DNA from: Candidatus Sulfopaludibacter sp. SbA3 | Lineage (GTDB): Bacteria; Acidobacteriota; Terriglobia; 20CM-2-55-15 | Direction of reading: 5' to 3' | Assembly: GCA_945865815.1 (NCBI GenBank) | Contig: CAMBFR010000004.1 | Location: 1-64,000, forward strand | Length of the DNA stretch: 64,000 nt | Shown: piece by piece, positions 42,343-51,725 of the stretch | How positions within the stretch are numbered: the stretch's first letter is position 1 | How the letters are laid out: every line of letters starts with the position of its first letter | Position numbers and translations under genes: made by a program | The notes under the pieces: generated by a model | The model's database searches: none | Told to the model about the DNA's origin: nothing | Seen by the model: the letters and a program-made list of their open reading frames with translations, nothing else

Positions 42343-44604
42343 TCAACGCCATTTCATTTGAACGTTTCCAAGGTCGCCACCAGCTGTGACAACTACGGTG
42401 TATTTCTTCCCGACGGCGGCATCCTCCGGAGCCACTCCGAAGGCAACAACGCCTATTGCGGCGGGGCTCAGGACCTTGGCTTGCCACTTTCCTTTCTTGG
42501 ACAGCCCGGTCAGTTCGACCTCGATTCGGGTTCCACTCTTGATGCTCTGGGAGCGTGGCGCTTGGGTTGCTTCCCTCCAGGCCCCAACAGACTGCTTCTG
42601 CGTCCCGGCATCCCGTGTGGCGCTTCCAGGTTCAGCCGGCGGTCCGGCCAGCGTAATGGCGTGTCCTGCGGCACGGGCTTCCACTGCCCAGCGTTCAGTC
42701 GTTCCCGCCGACGGCAATGCGCGGCCGGCCTGTTTGGCGCTCTGGAATTCATTCCGGACGACAGGATCGTCGATGCGCATGTGCAGGCGATGCGGACTAC
42801 TTTCATCAAGCGTATGCGCCAACGCCCGGAGTTCGAAAAGCTCTCGGGAGTGCTTCCAGCCTCCCGGAATGTGGTTTTCGTCAGCGAACTTCTCCATGAG
42901 GCTCTCAAATTCCGCGCGAGCCTCATCGCCATTGCTAACCCCGATCTCCCGGACGTTCTCCAGGTTCATCTCAGCCACTTCGAATCGGCAGCGGCCATAA
43001 CCAAGAGATCGAGCCATTCCGAGCGTGTGCCGGGCTTCGTTGTCCTTGCCGAAATCCAAAGCCCAGAGCAGTGCTCCCAGTTCCGCCCTGCGTACGTTGT
43101 GAAGGCGAAGTCGTAAGAGGAAGGAGGTGCTTTCCGGTAACGGATTCAGCCGGGACGCGACGCGCGACACGTCCATCGCGCGACCATCGCCACGGGTCGG
43201 AAGAGCCGGACTGACGGGACCGGGCTGGGGCCGATACCGCTTCCATCCACGAACGCGAACATCTGAATCCATCCACGTCTTCCATTTCGGCTTGTTATTT
43301 AGAGCAGCCGGCTCGGCACCGGGTGCCGCCGGCCCCTGCTCGATATATGCCGGATAGTAACTAGCTTTGGGCGAACCAAGGACAACGTCGACCAAGGCCA
43401 CCGGTTTCGGATTGCCTTCCGCGCGAGCGAGGCCAAAAGAGACCCGCCCTTTGAGCAGCCGACCTTTGAATGTATCCGATTCCGAAGTCTCATCGATTCC
43501 TGGCGGGACATGCCCGAACAGCGTCTGGGCGAAGTCGAGAATGCCGTCGGTCTTCTTTAGCGCGGGTTGGCAGTTCAAGACTCCGTCCTTCACGCTATGG
43601 TCATATGGCAGACGAAACATCATGGCGAGACCAAACGCGCGGAGTTCGCCATTGGGATGCGCCAAAAAGAAGACAGGAACTTTCTTCCCCTCGTCGTAGT
43701 TCGATTTCCAGTACTCCCACTCCTCATTCGGGAGGAACTCGCGGCCGCGTGCATTCTGCTGGCCGCGGTCACTATGAACGAATTCAAAGCCCTTGAAGAT
43801 GTCGCTGCTGACGGGGACAGGTGTGCCGCTGCCATAAAACACGAAATCGTGATGCTTAGCCTGCCCACCGCCACGGCGAGGAGGTTGGTCCGGTCTCCAT
43901 GATGAAGGCTGGCCGGTAAACACCAGTGTCGCAGCAGTTGATCCCGGGCCAACAACTCGACCGAAACCGTAAGGTAAGGACACGCCCTGAACTGGTCGCA
44001 GTTTCTCTACTTCAACCATCACATCCAGGCTCGCCTTTCCCCATGCCCTGTACTTGCTCACCGAAGACTGGCGGTTGCCGGGAGAGAATCCCGGTACCTG
44101 CCGCTCCTTCGCGTAGGACATAAGGCGGCGATACTCGATCTTCGCGAAGTGGCATGGGGTAATCGTTGCTACCCTCTCCGATCCCTCACCTCGTTGCAGC
44201 CACCCTGCGATAACTTTCGGCATCGGTTGGCGGCTGCCATCCGGGGCGGACATGATCTCAGCCATGTGCTGGCCGTACACATCCTGATTGTGAAGGTCGC
44301 GCACACCGTAGCGGTGATCGTTGAACCGCGACATCCAGCCGAATGTTGCGATTTCAATGATGTTGCGGATGGCGCCGCGAATCGAACTTCCAGGAATGGC
44401 ATACACCGCGTCGGGCGTGCGAAAGAATTCGTCCTTATTACTTCCTCGGACGAAAATTGGCGTCTCGGCAATAAGCCTCAGGTCAATGGTTCCCGATAAG
44501 CCGTCCTCGAAGGGTAAGTCCTGCGAAACGGCTCCCTGCCACTCCGGAAGGAAGACATGCTCTGAGAGCGGTACGAAACCATAAGGTGCGTGAACAGAAC
44601 TCAT
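42343..44604 (-). CDS. TIGR03986-like large RAMP protein
   Basis: AETPIFVRGSNKDEFFRTPDAVYAIPGSSIRGAIRNIIEIATF; ATGA overlap with upstream gene. Confidence 0.85.
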   Translation of the reverse strand: MSSVHAPYGFVPLSEHVFLPEWQGAVSQDLPFEDGLSGTIDLRLIAETPIFVRGSNKDEFFRTPDAVYAIPGSSIRGAIRNIIEIATFGWMSRFNDHRYGVRDLHNQDVYGQHMAEIMSAPDGSRQPMPKVIAGWLQRGEGSERVATITPCHFAKIEYRRLMSYAKERQVPGFSPGNRQSSVSKYRAWGKASLDVMVEVEKLRPVQGVSLPYGFGRVVGPGSTAATLVFTGQPSSWRPDQPPRRGGGQAKHHDFVFYGSGTPVPVSSDIFKGFEFVHSDRGQQNARGREFLPNEEWEYWKSNYDEGKKVPVFFLAHPNGELRAFGLAMMFRLPYDHSVKDGVLNCQPALKKTDGILDFAQTLFGHVPPGIDETSESDTFKGRLLKGRVSFGLARAEGNPKPVALVDVVLGSPKASYYPAYIEQGPAAPGAEPAALNNKPKWKTWMDSDVRVRGWKRYRPQPGPVSPALPTRGDGRAMDVSRVASRLNPLPESTSFLLRLRLHNVRRAELGALLWALDFGKDNEARHTLGMARSLGYGRCRFEVAEMNLENVREIGVSNGDEARAEFESLMEKFADENHIPGGWKHSRELFELRALAHTLDESSPHRLHMRIDDPVVRNEFQSAKQAGRALPSAGTTERWAVEARAAGHAITLAGPPAEPGSATRDAGTQKQSVGAWREATQAPRSQSIKSGTRIEVELTGLSKKGKWQAKVLSPAAIGVVAFGVAPEDAAVGKKYTVVVTAGGDLGNVQMKWR

Positions 44605-45095
44605 AGTGCCCCCCAACCCGTGAACCGTGAAACATACAGACTCCACGGTCTGACACCATTGTCTTGATCCGGGCCGCGAGTCCAAAAGGTCTTGTAATTG
44701 AGTTTCAGATCAGGCTCTGTGGAGACGAAAACATCTTCGAGTGCCAAAGCTTCTTCCCCGACTCCCTCACTGATGCGTGTCCATCGCAACCGGCCGCCAT
44801 CACGCCAAACATGAATGCTACTAGTCTCCGATTCTTGAATCTCGGCGGACAGAGCAAACGCACACTCCGCGGCGCCTGGAGCAGACACTAAGGCTTCTTG
44901 CTCGGTGACGTCGTACCACTTGCCTTGAACACACCGAAGGACGCTACTGGGGAGGCATACCCAGGCTTCCGCAGTTCTCGATAGTTCGATCGCCACCTCA
45001 TCCACAGACGGATTTCCACCTGACACAGACACATGCGCTAACCCGACATTGCCAACCTTGGCGAGCCAATCCGCGGTGCTCATCGGTTCATTCAT
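44601..45095 (-). CDS. csx19: Csx19/TIGR03984-like type III-D protein
   Basis: Position between RAMPs; C-terminal WSLYVSRFTGWG; family call from context plus motif. Confidence 0.55.
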   Translation of the reverse strand: MNEPMSTADWLAKVGNVGLAHVSVSGGNPSVDEVAIELSRTAEAWVCLPSSVLRCVQGKWYDVTEQEALVSAPGAAECAFALSAEIQESETSSIHVWRDGGRLRWTRISEGVGEEALALEDVFVSTEPDLKLNYKTFWTRGPDQDNGVRPWSLYVSRFTGWGAL

Positions 45096-46530
45096 TTGCC
45101 ACCTTCTTGATCCAACTCCCATCGTCACTCCAGGCGACTTTACCTCTGCAGAACCCGTGCCCGCGGGCAGCGCCTGCGCCTATCGCGAGTTTGCCTTTGC
45201 AGAGATCATCGAGCGCTTTTTCGAACGCCGCGATGGAGTGACGCGGAGGCTTTGATTCACCAAAGTGCGTATCGATCACGACTTCCAGGGCAATGCTTCC
45301 ACCGTAGAGCGGTCTCTCATCGAACAAAGCGCCATCCATCGGTCCCTGGGTGAATCGATCCAGACTTACGTGATCCAAGCCGCCGGACCTTGGTTGTTCG
45401 ATCCAACCATCAGAGATGAAGACTCGTCCGGCAGTCCTGGGAAAAGACGCAGTCTCGCTGTTGTTCTCATTTCCGAACCACCAGAGCACGCCATCCCACT
45501 CCGCGAGAGCTTCCCTGATCTCAAGCCATGCCTTCGGACTCTCCGGAACTTCGACGAACGTACCCTCAAGCCGACGTCCGTGGAATGCGAGCCGATGCCG
45601 CAAAGCGCCCTTGATGCCGGATGCCGGAATTGAATGCTGCGATTCCACCACTTCTCCAGTGCCGGCCTTCCACACAATCCGCGCCTCTGTTACCGGCAAC
45701 GCCTCGTAGGCGCGGTCTCCACGTAAGTGTTCGTCGAGAACGGGTTCGCCACCGCCGAAGAACCAGAAGTCTTCGGGATTCAAAGTGACCGTGGCCTTTA
45801 CCCAACGGTCTTCGCCTTGCGGCTTGAGTGCGGAAGGCCCACGAAAGCGCAGCACGCCGTCGGGTATCGGACGGGACAAGTCTCGAGGAAGGTTTCTAAA
45901 GCGACTCCGGTCCTCCGATTTGCTCAGGTCGAATTCGTCCTTCCAGGAATCAACAGTGGCAAACGTACCCAACCCCCGGCGAGACTTCCCTCCGAATCGC
46001 AGAACGCCCGAATCGAGGCGCGCAAGGAGGCTGTCCAGTATCGTGGCCCCCTCCTCATGAACAAGAAGTTCGAACGTGAAGCGGGCTCCGGCGGGAACCG
46101 CGAGTTCGTCAAACTTTCCCCGTCCATCAACGACGCCGCGAGGGTTGATCCGGGCGTGATCACGTTTCACTCCGGCTCGCAGGCACGACAGCACGGGATC
46201 ACCCGTGAGGTTGGATTCGGAGTCGCACCGAAACGGCGTGGGGAGATTGTTCCGATCGTGTACCTGTCCCCAGGAAATCTCAACCGTCGAACTTTCGCCT
46301 CCGTTCTGATCCTGATAGCCGAACAACTCTCTCGCTCGATTCTCCGGAAATGCGTGCCGCAGCACCCCGGCAATGCTGCTGCCGGGCAGGGCTGGAAGGC
46401 CGTTTGCGTCGACGACAAACACGGCATCCCGAAGGTCATCCTCCGAACCAGATGAGACCAAGAAGGCCGTCCTGAATTCAATCGTGACGCGAGCTACCGA
46501 AAATATGAGCCCACGAGCCGCCTTAATCAC
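45088..46530 (-). CDS. Type III RAMP protein with two RAMP-like regions
   Basis: LPALPGSSIAGVLRHAF; SIPASGIKGALRHRLAFHG; GAGAARGHGFCRG. Confidence 0.8.
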   Translation of the reverse strand: MIKAARGLIFSVARVTIEFRTAFLVSSGSEDDLRDAVFVVDANGLPALPGSSIAGVLRHAFPENRARELFGYQDQNGGESSTVEISWGQVHDRNNLPTPFRCDSESNLTGDPVLSCLRAGVKRDHARINPRGVVDGRGKFDELAVPAGARFTFELLVHEEGATILDSLLARLDSGVLRFGGKSRRGLGTFATVDSWKDEFDLSKSEDRSRFRNLPRDLSRPIPDGVLRFRGPSALKPQGEDRWVKATVTLNPEDFWFFGGGEPVLDEHLRGDRAYEALPVTEARIVWKAGTGEVVESQHSIPASGIKGALRHRLAFHGRRLEGTFVEVPESPKAWLEIREALAEWDGVLWWFGNENNSETASFPRTAGRVFISDGWIEQPRSGGLDHVSLDRFTQGPMDGALFDERPLYGGSIALEVVIDTHFGESKPPRHSIAAFEKALDDLCKGKLAIGAGAARGHGFCRGKVAWSDDGSWIKKVANE

Positions 46531-48025
46531 GGTTTTCCCCCTTGCCCGGACGCACAACCCGAGCAGCAAGCATTTCCAGTCGAATGGCGAGTTGCTCGGG
46601 CGGTTGCCGCTTCATCCAACTCATCATGAAATCCCGAGCTGAGTTCTTTCCTGCGCGTACGGCCCAGCGGAGTGCACGGGCTCCACCGTGTTGGGCAGAG
46701 GCGCTTCCCTTCTCTCTGAGAGTCGGGGCAGGACGGGTGCCCCGGTCGAACTGCTCATTGAGGTATTGAGCGCCGTCGGGTTTGCGCTGAGCTGTCTGAG
46801 CGAGGGTCCTGATCCAACCCCATTGTGCGTTTCGGAGCTTGAAGTGGGCAAAGTCGTTAGCATCTCTTGTGATTTCCAGCAAGGCTTCTTCGCGGCTGCG
46901 AGTCTCACTGGCCCGCTGGTGAAGCCAGATTGCCAGCGGATCGATGATTGCCTTTTCGGTCGCAGTGGGTGGATCTCCTGGTTTCTCGAAGGTCACGCTT
47001 CTCAGTTTCAGCAAGGCAGGTTCGACATACACCTGCCCCAGACCATCCTGACGAAAGTCACCCACGCCGCTGCGAGTCGTCTCGACTACAGTCTGCCCTG
47101 AGACCTCAGGCGCCCTGTCGTTGCGCTCAAAAACCATCACAGACCCTGCGGCAATTACCTGCCGATCGAGGTCATGACGCCGGCGATGTCCGTTGAAAGG
47201 TGAGTATCGCCGTGTTCGAAGAAAAGTCCTTTTGAGATCGAGCGTCCATCCGTTGGGCAGCCCGAAGTCTGCCGCCTCCGGCAACAACCTCACCGCACCG
47301 GTATTCCTATTCCGAAGCGCAAGATCGGATGCGCACAGAAATATAGTGCGGTCTCCGTTGAACGAGCGTTCCATCGGAGCGGTTTCCGAGATCTGTACAC
47401 GTTCAATACTCACTTCTCCAAACTCTGCCGACCGAGAACGCCCGATGAAGATCGGCCTGCCCATCAGTGCGGCTTCGATGTTGTGAAGATGCTGGATATC
47501 CTCCGCATCAACCCTCGCGACGAAAGTCTGACCACCTGCCAAGGACTCGATGCCGAACAGCAAACCTTCCCGCGCCTTTCCGTGCTCGTCTACGGATGTG
47601 CGCATCGTTGAGCGGCGATCGCGGCTAAGAGTGCGCACCGAACGGACAGTGTCTCCCGCCGCGTCCAATACCCAGCCCGACCGGTACTGTTCATACTGCG
47701 TCGTCGATTCTCTGTCGACTAAGGCGAGAGTCACATCAGGCGCGTCTTCTTCGGCGCGTTTCTCTCGATGAAAAGCGAGCGGAGCAGGAATCGCGGGAAC
47801 CCCATCCAGCTCGGGCACGCCGTTGCCAAAACGAACCGCGCCGGAATGGAACATTGCAAAAGCGTCCTCTCTGCTGAGCCCCTCCCGGTAGAGTTGCTCG
47901 GCTGCCGCGCCAAGAAGTGCGGCCCCAGGGATGTAGTCCAGTGAGGATGCGCCGCCCACACTCGCATTTCGCTCCGTCAGGACGACGTCGCTCTTTAGGG
48001 TAATCTTCAGCGTCATAGAGGTCAT
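46523..48025 (-). CDS. csx10: Csx10-family RAMP (type III-D)
   Basis: ASSLDYIPGAALLGAAAEQLYRE; IFIGRSRSAEFGEVSIERV; starts in ATGA overlap. Confidence 0.75.
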   Translation of the reverse strand: MTSMTLKITLKSDVVLTERNASVGGASSLDYIPGAALLGAAAEQLYREGLSREDAFAMFHSGAVRFGNGVPELDGVPAIPAPLAFHREKRAEEDAPDVTLALVDRESTTQYEQYRSGWVLDAAGDTVRSVRTLSRDRRSTMRTSVDEHGKAREGLLFGIESLAGGQTFVARVDAEDIQHLHNIEAALMGRPIFIGRSRSAEFGEVSIERVQISETAPMERSFNGDRTIFLCASDLALRNRNTGAVRLLPEAADFGLPNGWTLDLKRTFLRTRRYSPFNGHRRRHDLDRQVIAAGSVMVFERNDRAPEVSGQTVVETTRSGVGDFRQDGLGQVYVEPALLKLRSVTFEKPGDPPTATEKAIIDPLAIWLHQRASETRSREEALLEITRDANDFAHFKLRNAQWGWIRTLAQTAQRKPDGAQYLNEQFDRGTRPAPTLREKGSASAQHGGARALRWAVRAGKNSARDFMMSWMKRQPPEQLAIRLEMLAARVVRPGKGENRD

Positions 48026-48687
48026 GGCGTCACCAAGTGCGCATCGACTCGGCCGAAACCACGGTTACGGTGACTTCCCAAGGTGCGCAGAAAAAGCCTT
48101 ACGGATTCATCAATGGCGTCCCACGGCGTTGCATTACTGCCGGTGATGAAGGCGTGGAGGGTCATAGGCACGACCACTTCGATAGTTCGGAGGGTCTGGT
48201 CTTTGGCAATCCCGGTATCCCTGCAGATCGCGGTTTGGGAAACATACCCGTAGAGCTCGGGAGTAACTCTCGACTCGTCCTCTCTGTCACGCCAGCGAGC
48301 CCAACTGGACCAGTCGTCCTGCTCGTTGCGTGTTGCCCCAAGGTGGGCGCTTGAGAATCGCAGGTCACCCTTCTTAGTTCCGAAGCGTGCCTGCTCCAAG
48401 GCCCGTACCCGCTTGAACTCATTGTGCTCAGGTGATTCGCCCTGCTTGGGGGGCCCGGTCCCAAAGAGATCTTCCAACGTTGCTGAATCCAGAACGCCAG
48501 CCGCTGCTCCAACCCGGCATGCCTCACGCACCAAGCCCTTGACTGTACGGCCCGGCAGAAACGGCAGTTTGTCTTCCTTACCTTTCCGAACGACCGCGTC
48601 CGCGGTGACACCATCACCACGGCCCGTCCCGGGGTGCCACCAGGTCAGAAGGTTGAATGCCAGAGTTCGCTGAACGGATGGACTCAT
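48022..48687 (-). CDS. Csm3-like RAMP
   Basis: DGVTADAVVRKGKEDKLPFLPGRTVKGLVREA; GSHRNRGFGRV; overlaps cas10 stop. Confidence 0.8.
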   Translation of the reverse strand: MSPSVQRTLAFNLLTWWHPGTGRGDGVTADAVVRKGKEDKLPFLPGRTVKGLVREACRVGAAAGVLDSATLEDLFGTGPPKQGESPEHNEFKRVRALEQARFGTKKGDLRFSSAHLGATRNEQDDWSSWARWRDREDESRVTPELYGYVSQTAICRDTGIAKDQTLRTIEVVVPMTLHAFITGSNATPWDAIDESVRLFLRTLGSHRNRGFGRVDAHLVTP

Positions 48688-50081
48688 GTCGTCCTCCAAA
48701 GGCGTAAGTCACCGGTGCGCTTTTCAGATTGCAGATTGATCCACATCAACGCGTCCGGAATGGGAGTTCGCATATCACTCCAGCCGGTCTGAACGCCAAC
48801 GTCAAGATCTTGAAGAGCCCTATCAAAGTGTTCCATGGCTCCCTCGTCTGCAACCTCCCTTAGCCGTTGCCATCGTGCTTTCGCCCTCGTCTCGGACACT
48901 CGGCATTCACCAACCCAGTTGCGAAGCGCTCCACGAGGCAGGTTGCTCGCTGCGGCGCACAAGGTATCCAGCTTCGGAAGGTGTTCCAAAAGCCACGGTC
49001 CATGAGCGAGTACGTGATCACTTCCGCATTTGAGCTCGGAATCTCTGATCTCCTTCCATTTCAAGTCCGCATCGGCGGTGGTAACGCGATGGAACAGCAG
49101 ACCGCTCCTCTCGCGGCCAAGTTCTTTCTTTGTGGCTCTGCAGAGATCCTCCGCAAGTGCGTGGGCTTGCGCGAAAGGCCACCCGGACTTCACGAGCGCT
49201 ATCCCCGCGCTTGCCGTAATCCCCCTGGTTTCGGGATGTTTGTCTGCCTTCATCCTGAAATCGCGAAGATAGAACTCCGCAAACGGTATTGCAAATTTTC
49301 CATGCACAATGACCGTCAGGTCGTCGCCGCCCAGAACGATAGCGCGAGCCTGTATCCACTGAGCATCGTCTGATTCCGGATGATTCACCAAGGCGTCAAA
49401 GGCGGCTTTTGCCGCGCTCTCCGTGACGGTGCGCAGGGAAGCAGAAAATTTCTTTAACCCTGCGAGATCATTCCCATACTTCAGCACATGCTGGCCGACT
49501 CCGTTACCGTCGATGTGAATGACGGCAATGTATCCCTCGTCGAAGAGGTCGGCATCTTCGATAAATTTTCGATTCTCACTCGGTGGAAGCAAAATCTAAC
49601 GCAGCGAATCTCCGTCCCTTTTGAAGCTTGCAAGCTTCTCTCGCACGATCCGATCTTCGAGCCCGTCCTTCTCTCCTATCCGCACTGCAGGGAGACCCGT
49701 TCGACCGCTGCGGTTGGCCAGCGGACCAGCAACCGGCAGATCGGGAGTTAGGACGTTCCGTGCATCGCCAAGCTTCGGATAGACGTCCCTCATGTTCTCG
49801 GCCCATGCCTGCACAATCTGAAGCCCCGGAGCACGCTGGGATACAAAAAAAGGCCAATGGTTTGCAAATGCCTGGAGATTCTCGGCTCTATCGAAGAGCA
49901 TCGTCGCGCCTCCTGCGGCCGCAAAACATTCTTTTGCGTGACATTGTCCCGCAAGCTCCTGAATCTCTTTGTCGAGCTTGACGATGATATTGCTGCCGCC
50001 GCAGAGCTCGCGCAGGCGGTCGGACTGGAGAATCCAAGCCTGAATACCCTTTGCTTCCGTTCGGTAAAAGAAATCAGCCAT
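48684..50081 (-). pseudogene. cas10: cas10 (HD-less) interrupted by one in-frame TAG; parts 49596..50081 and 48684..49592
   Basis: GIQAWILQSDRLRELCGGSNIIVKL (part 1); YIAVIHIDGNGVG and palm LGGDDLTVIVHG (part 2). Reverse complement around 49596 reads SLR-TAG-ILLPPSENRKF in a single frame. Confidence 0.85.
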
Positions 50082-50224
50082 TAGCCCTCACAAGGTTTTC
50101 GGAACCATAGGATGAAACGCTTTGGCTTCGTGAACGCGTTCGAGCCGTTCGGATTCCGATGACTCCACATCCCTGACGACATAAACTTCCGTCGGTGTAG
50201 AGTTCTTACAAATAGGACGCAAGA

Positions 50225-51103
50225 ATGTTCGTCAGTCTAGCCGCAGAAGTTGAGATCTTGCAAGAGACAGTCATTCCTCTCGCACATGGCGAGGCCATGC
50301 ATGCGGAATTCTTACGCCGTGTGGCGAACCTCGATCCGGCGGTTGCGACCCACCTTCACGGAGAGGCAGATGGGAGACCACGCCCCTATACGCTATCCGG
50401 ACTTCAGGTCGAACAGCCGGTCGTTAGAGATGGACGGGTCTCTCTGCGAACAGGAGACAGGGCGTGGTTCCGTCTAACCGCGATGGGGGAGTTGCCGTGT
50501 CAGGCGCTTCTGGCAATGTCGGAGTCTACGGATCGGTGGCTTATCCGGGGCAGGGGGTTCGAGAGTGAGGCTCACGTACGGCGATGGTGCGCGCACGCTG
50601 AAGAGCATCCCTGGGCAGGAATGGTAAGCACGAAAGAGTTGCAGGAATCTGCATGGGCGGCGGCGGAATCTGAACCGAAGGGATCGCTTCTAGTCTTTCA
50701 CAGTGCGACGGCGTTTGAAGAGTCGGATAAGGGATGGGCCTCCGGGATGCCGCTGCCGGTGCCCCGTCTGGTGTTTGGAAGTCTGAGGCGGCGGGCGCTC
50801 GAATGCACGTCTTTCGGTGAGCCGGCCAACGCGGCAGAACTCATCGAAAGGCACATTGCTCTCGGCCGGTTTGGGCCACTCTTGTCGCAGATACTCTTCT
50901 TCGAAAAGCACAGGTTTCAGCGGTCCGGGTTTACCGGAGAATGCGAGTTTCGTTTTGACCGCGAATTGCCTGAGCCGATTCGGGTCTGGTTTCACCTGCT
51001 CGCGAATCTGGCCTTCTATAGCGGTGTTGGCCGGGAGACCAGTTGGGGCATGGGACAGATCCGCCGCGAACCTGAGGACAAGTTTTCCTATCGCGGTCCG
51101 TAA
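50225..51103 (+). CDS. cas6: CRISPR pre-crRNA endoribonuclease Cas6
   Basis: C-terminal Gly-rich loop YSGVGRETSWGMGQIR; adaptation operon next to the array. Confidence 0.8.
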   Translation: MFVSLAAEVEILQETVIPLAHGEAMHAEFLRRVANLDPAVATHLHGEADGRPRPYTLSGLQVEQPVVRDGRVSLRTGDRAWFRLTAMGELPCQALLAMSESTDRWLIRGRGFESEAHVRRWCAHAEEHPWAGMVSTKELQESAWAAAESEPKGSLLVFHSATAFEESDKGWASGMPLPVPRLVFGSLRRRALECTSFGEPANAAELIERHIALGRFGPLLSQILFFEKHRFQRSGFTGECEFRFDRELPEPIRVWFHLLANLAFYSGVGRETSWGMGQIRREPEDKFSYRGP

Positions 51104-51144
51104 GAACTCGGGTGAATCACGCGTTATCTCTATATAGAAGGGAG

Positions 51145-51714
51145 ATGCACGTGGACGATTCATCGAACAACAACCAATCGGCGCTGGACCGGCTGCGAGG
51201 CGGGGACGACGTTCAGGACGATTCCTCGGAAACGGGGCTGGAGCGGGCCAACCAGGAACTGCAGGTACGGGCCGATCCGAGGCGCGTAACGCCCGGAAAG
51301 ATTGTCTGGCCGTGGTCGCGCGAGGCGCGGGCCCGTTCGGCGGCCCGGGACTTGAGTGTCGAAGCGCAGTTGGATATTTTCAAGGACGATCTCCGCGCCA
51401 TTCGGATCGCGCGCGAAGTGCTCAGCCGGGCGGCGACGATGCGGGCCGTTCAGGCGGCAGAGACGGCCATCTTCGAGATTCGGTGCCTCGGTGAGAGCGC
51501 GCGTTTCGCTGTCGTGAACCGCACGCACCTCGAGATGACGCGGCAGTTTCTTTTGCAGCTCGAAACGATCGAAGGATTTCGCGGACGCGTCACACCGGAA
51601 ATTCTCGACGCGCTGAAGGAACGGGCCCTGTCCGAGTTTTCCACGCGAATGAACCGGGCGTCGAAGTCGGACTTCGAATTCTCGAAGGACGACATTCTCA
51701 AGATCAAACCCTGA
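51145..51714 (+). CDS. Unknown protein between cas6 and RT
   Basis: Start MHVDDSSNNN preceded by an SD-like aagggag; charged, helix-rich; no family recognised. Confidence 0.6.
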   Translation: MHVDDSSNNNQSALDRLRGGDDVQDDSSETGLERANQELQVRADPRRVTPGKIVWPWSREARARSAARDLSVEAQLDIFKDDLRAIRIAREVLSRAATMRAVQAAETAIFEIRCLGESARFAVVNRTHLEMTRQFLLQLETIEGFRGRVTPEILDALKERALSEFSTRMNRASKSDFEFSKDDILKIKP

Positions 51715-51725
51715 GCGGCGCAGCA

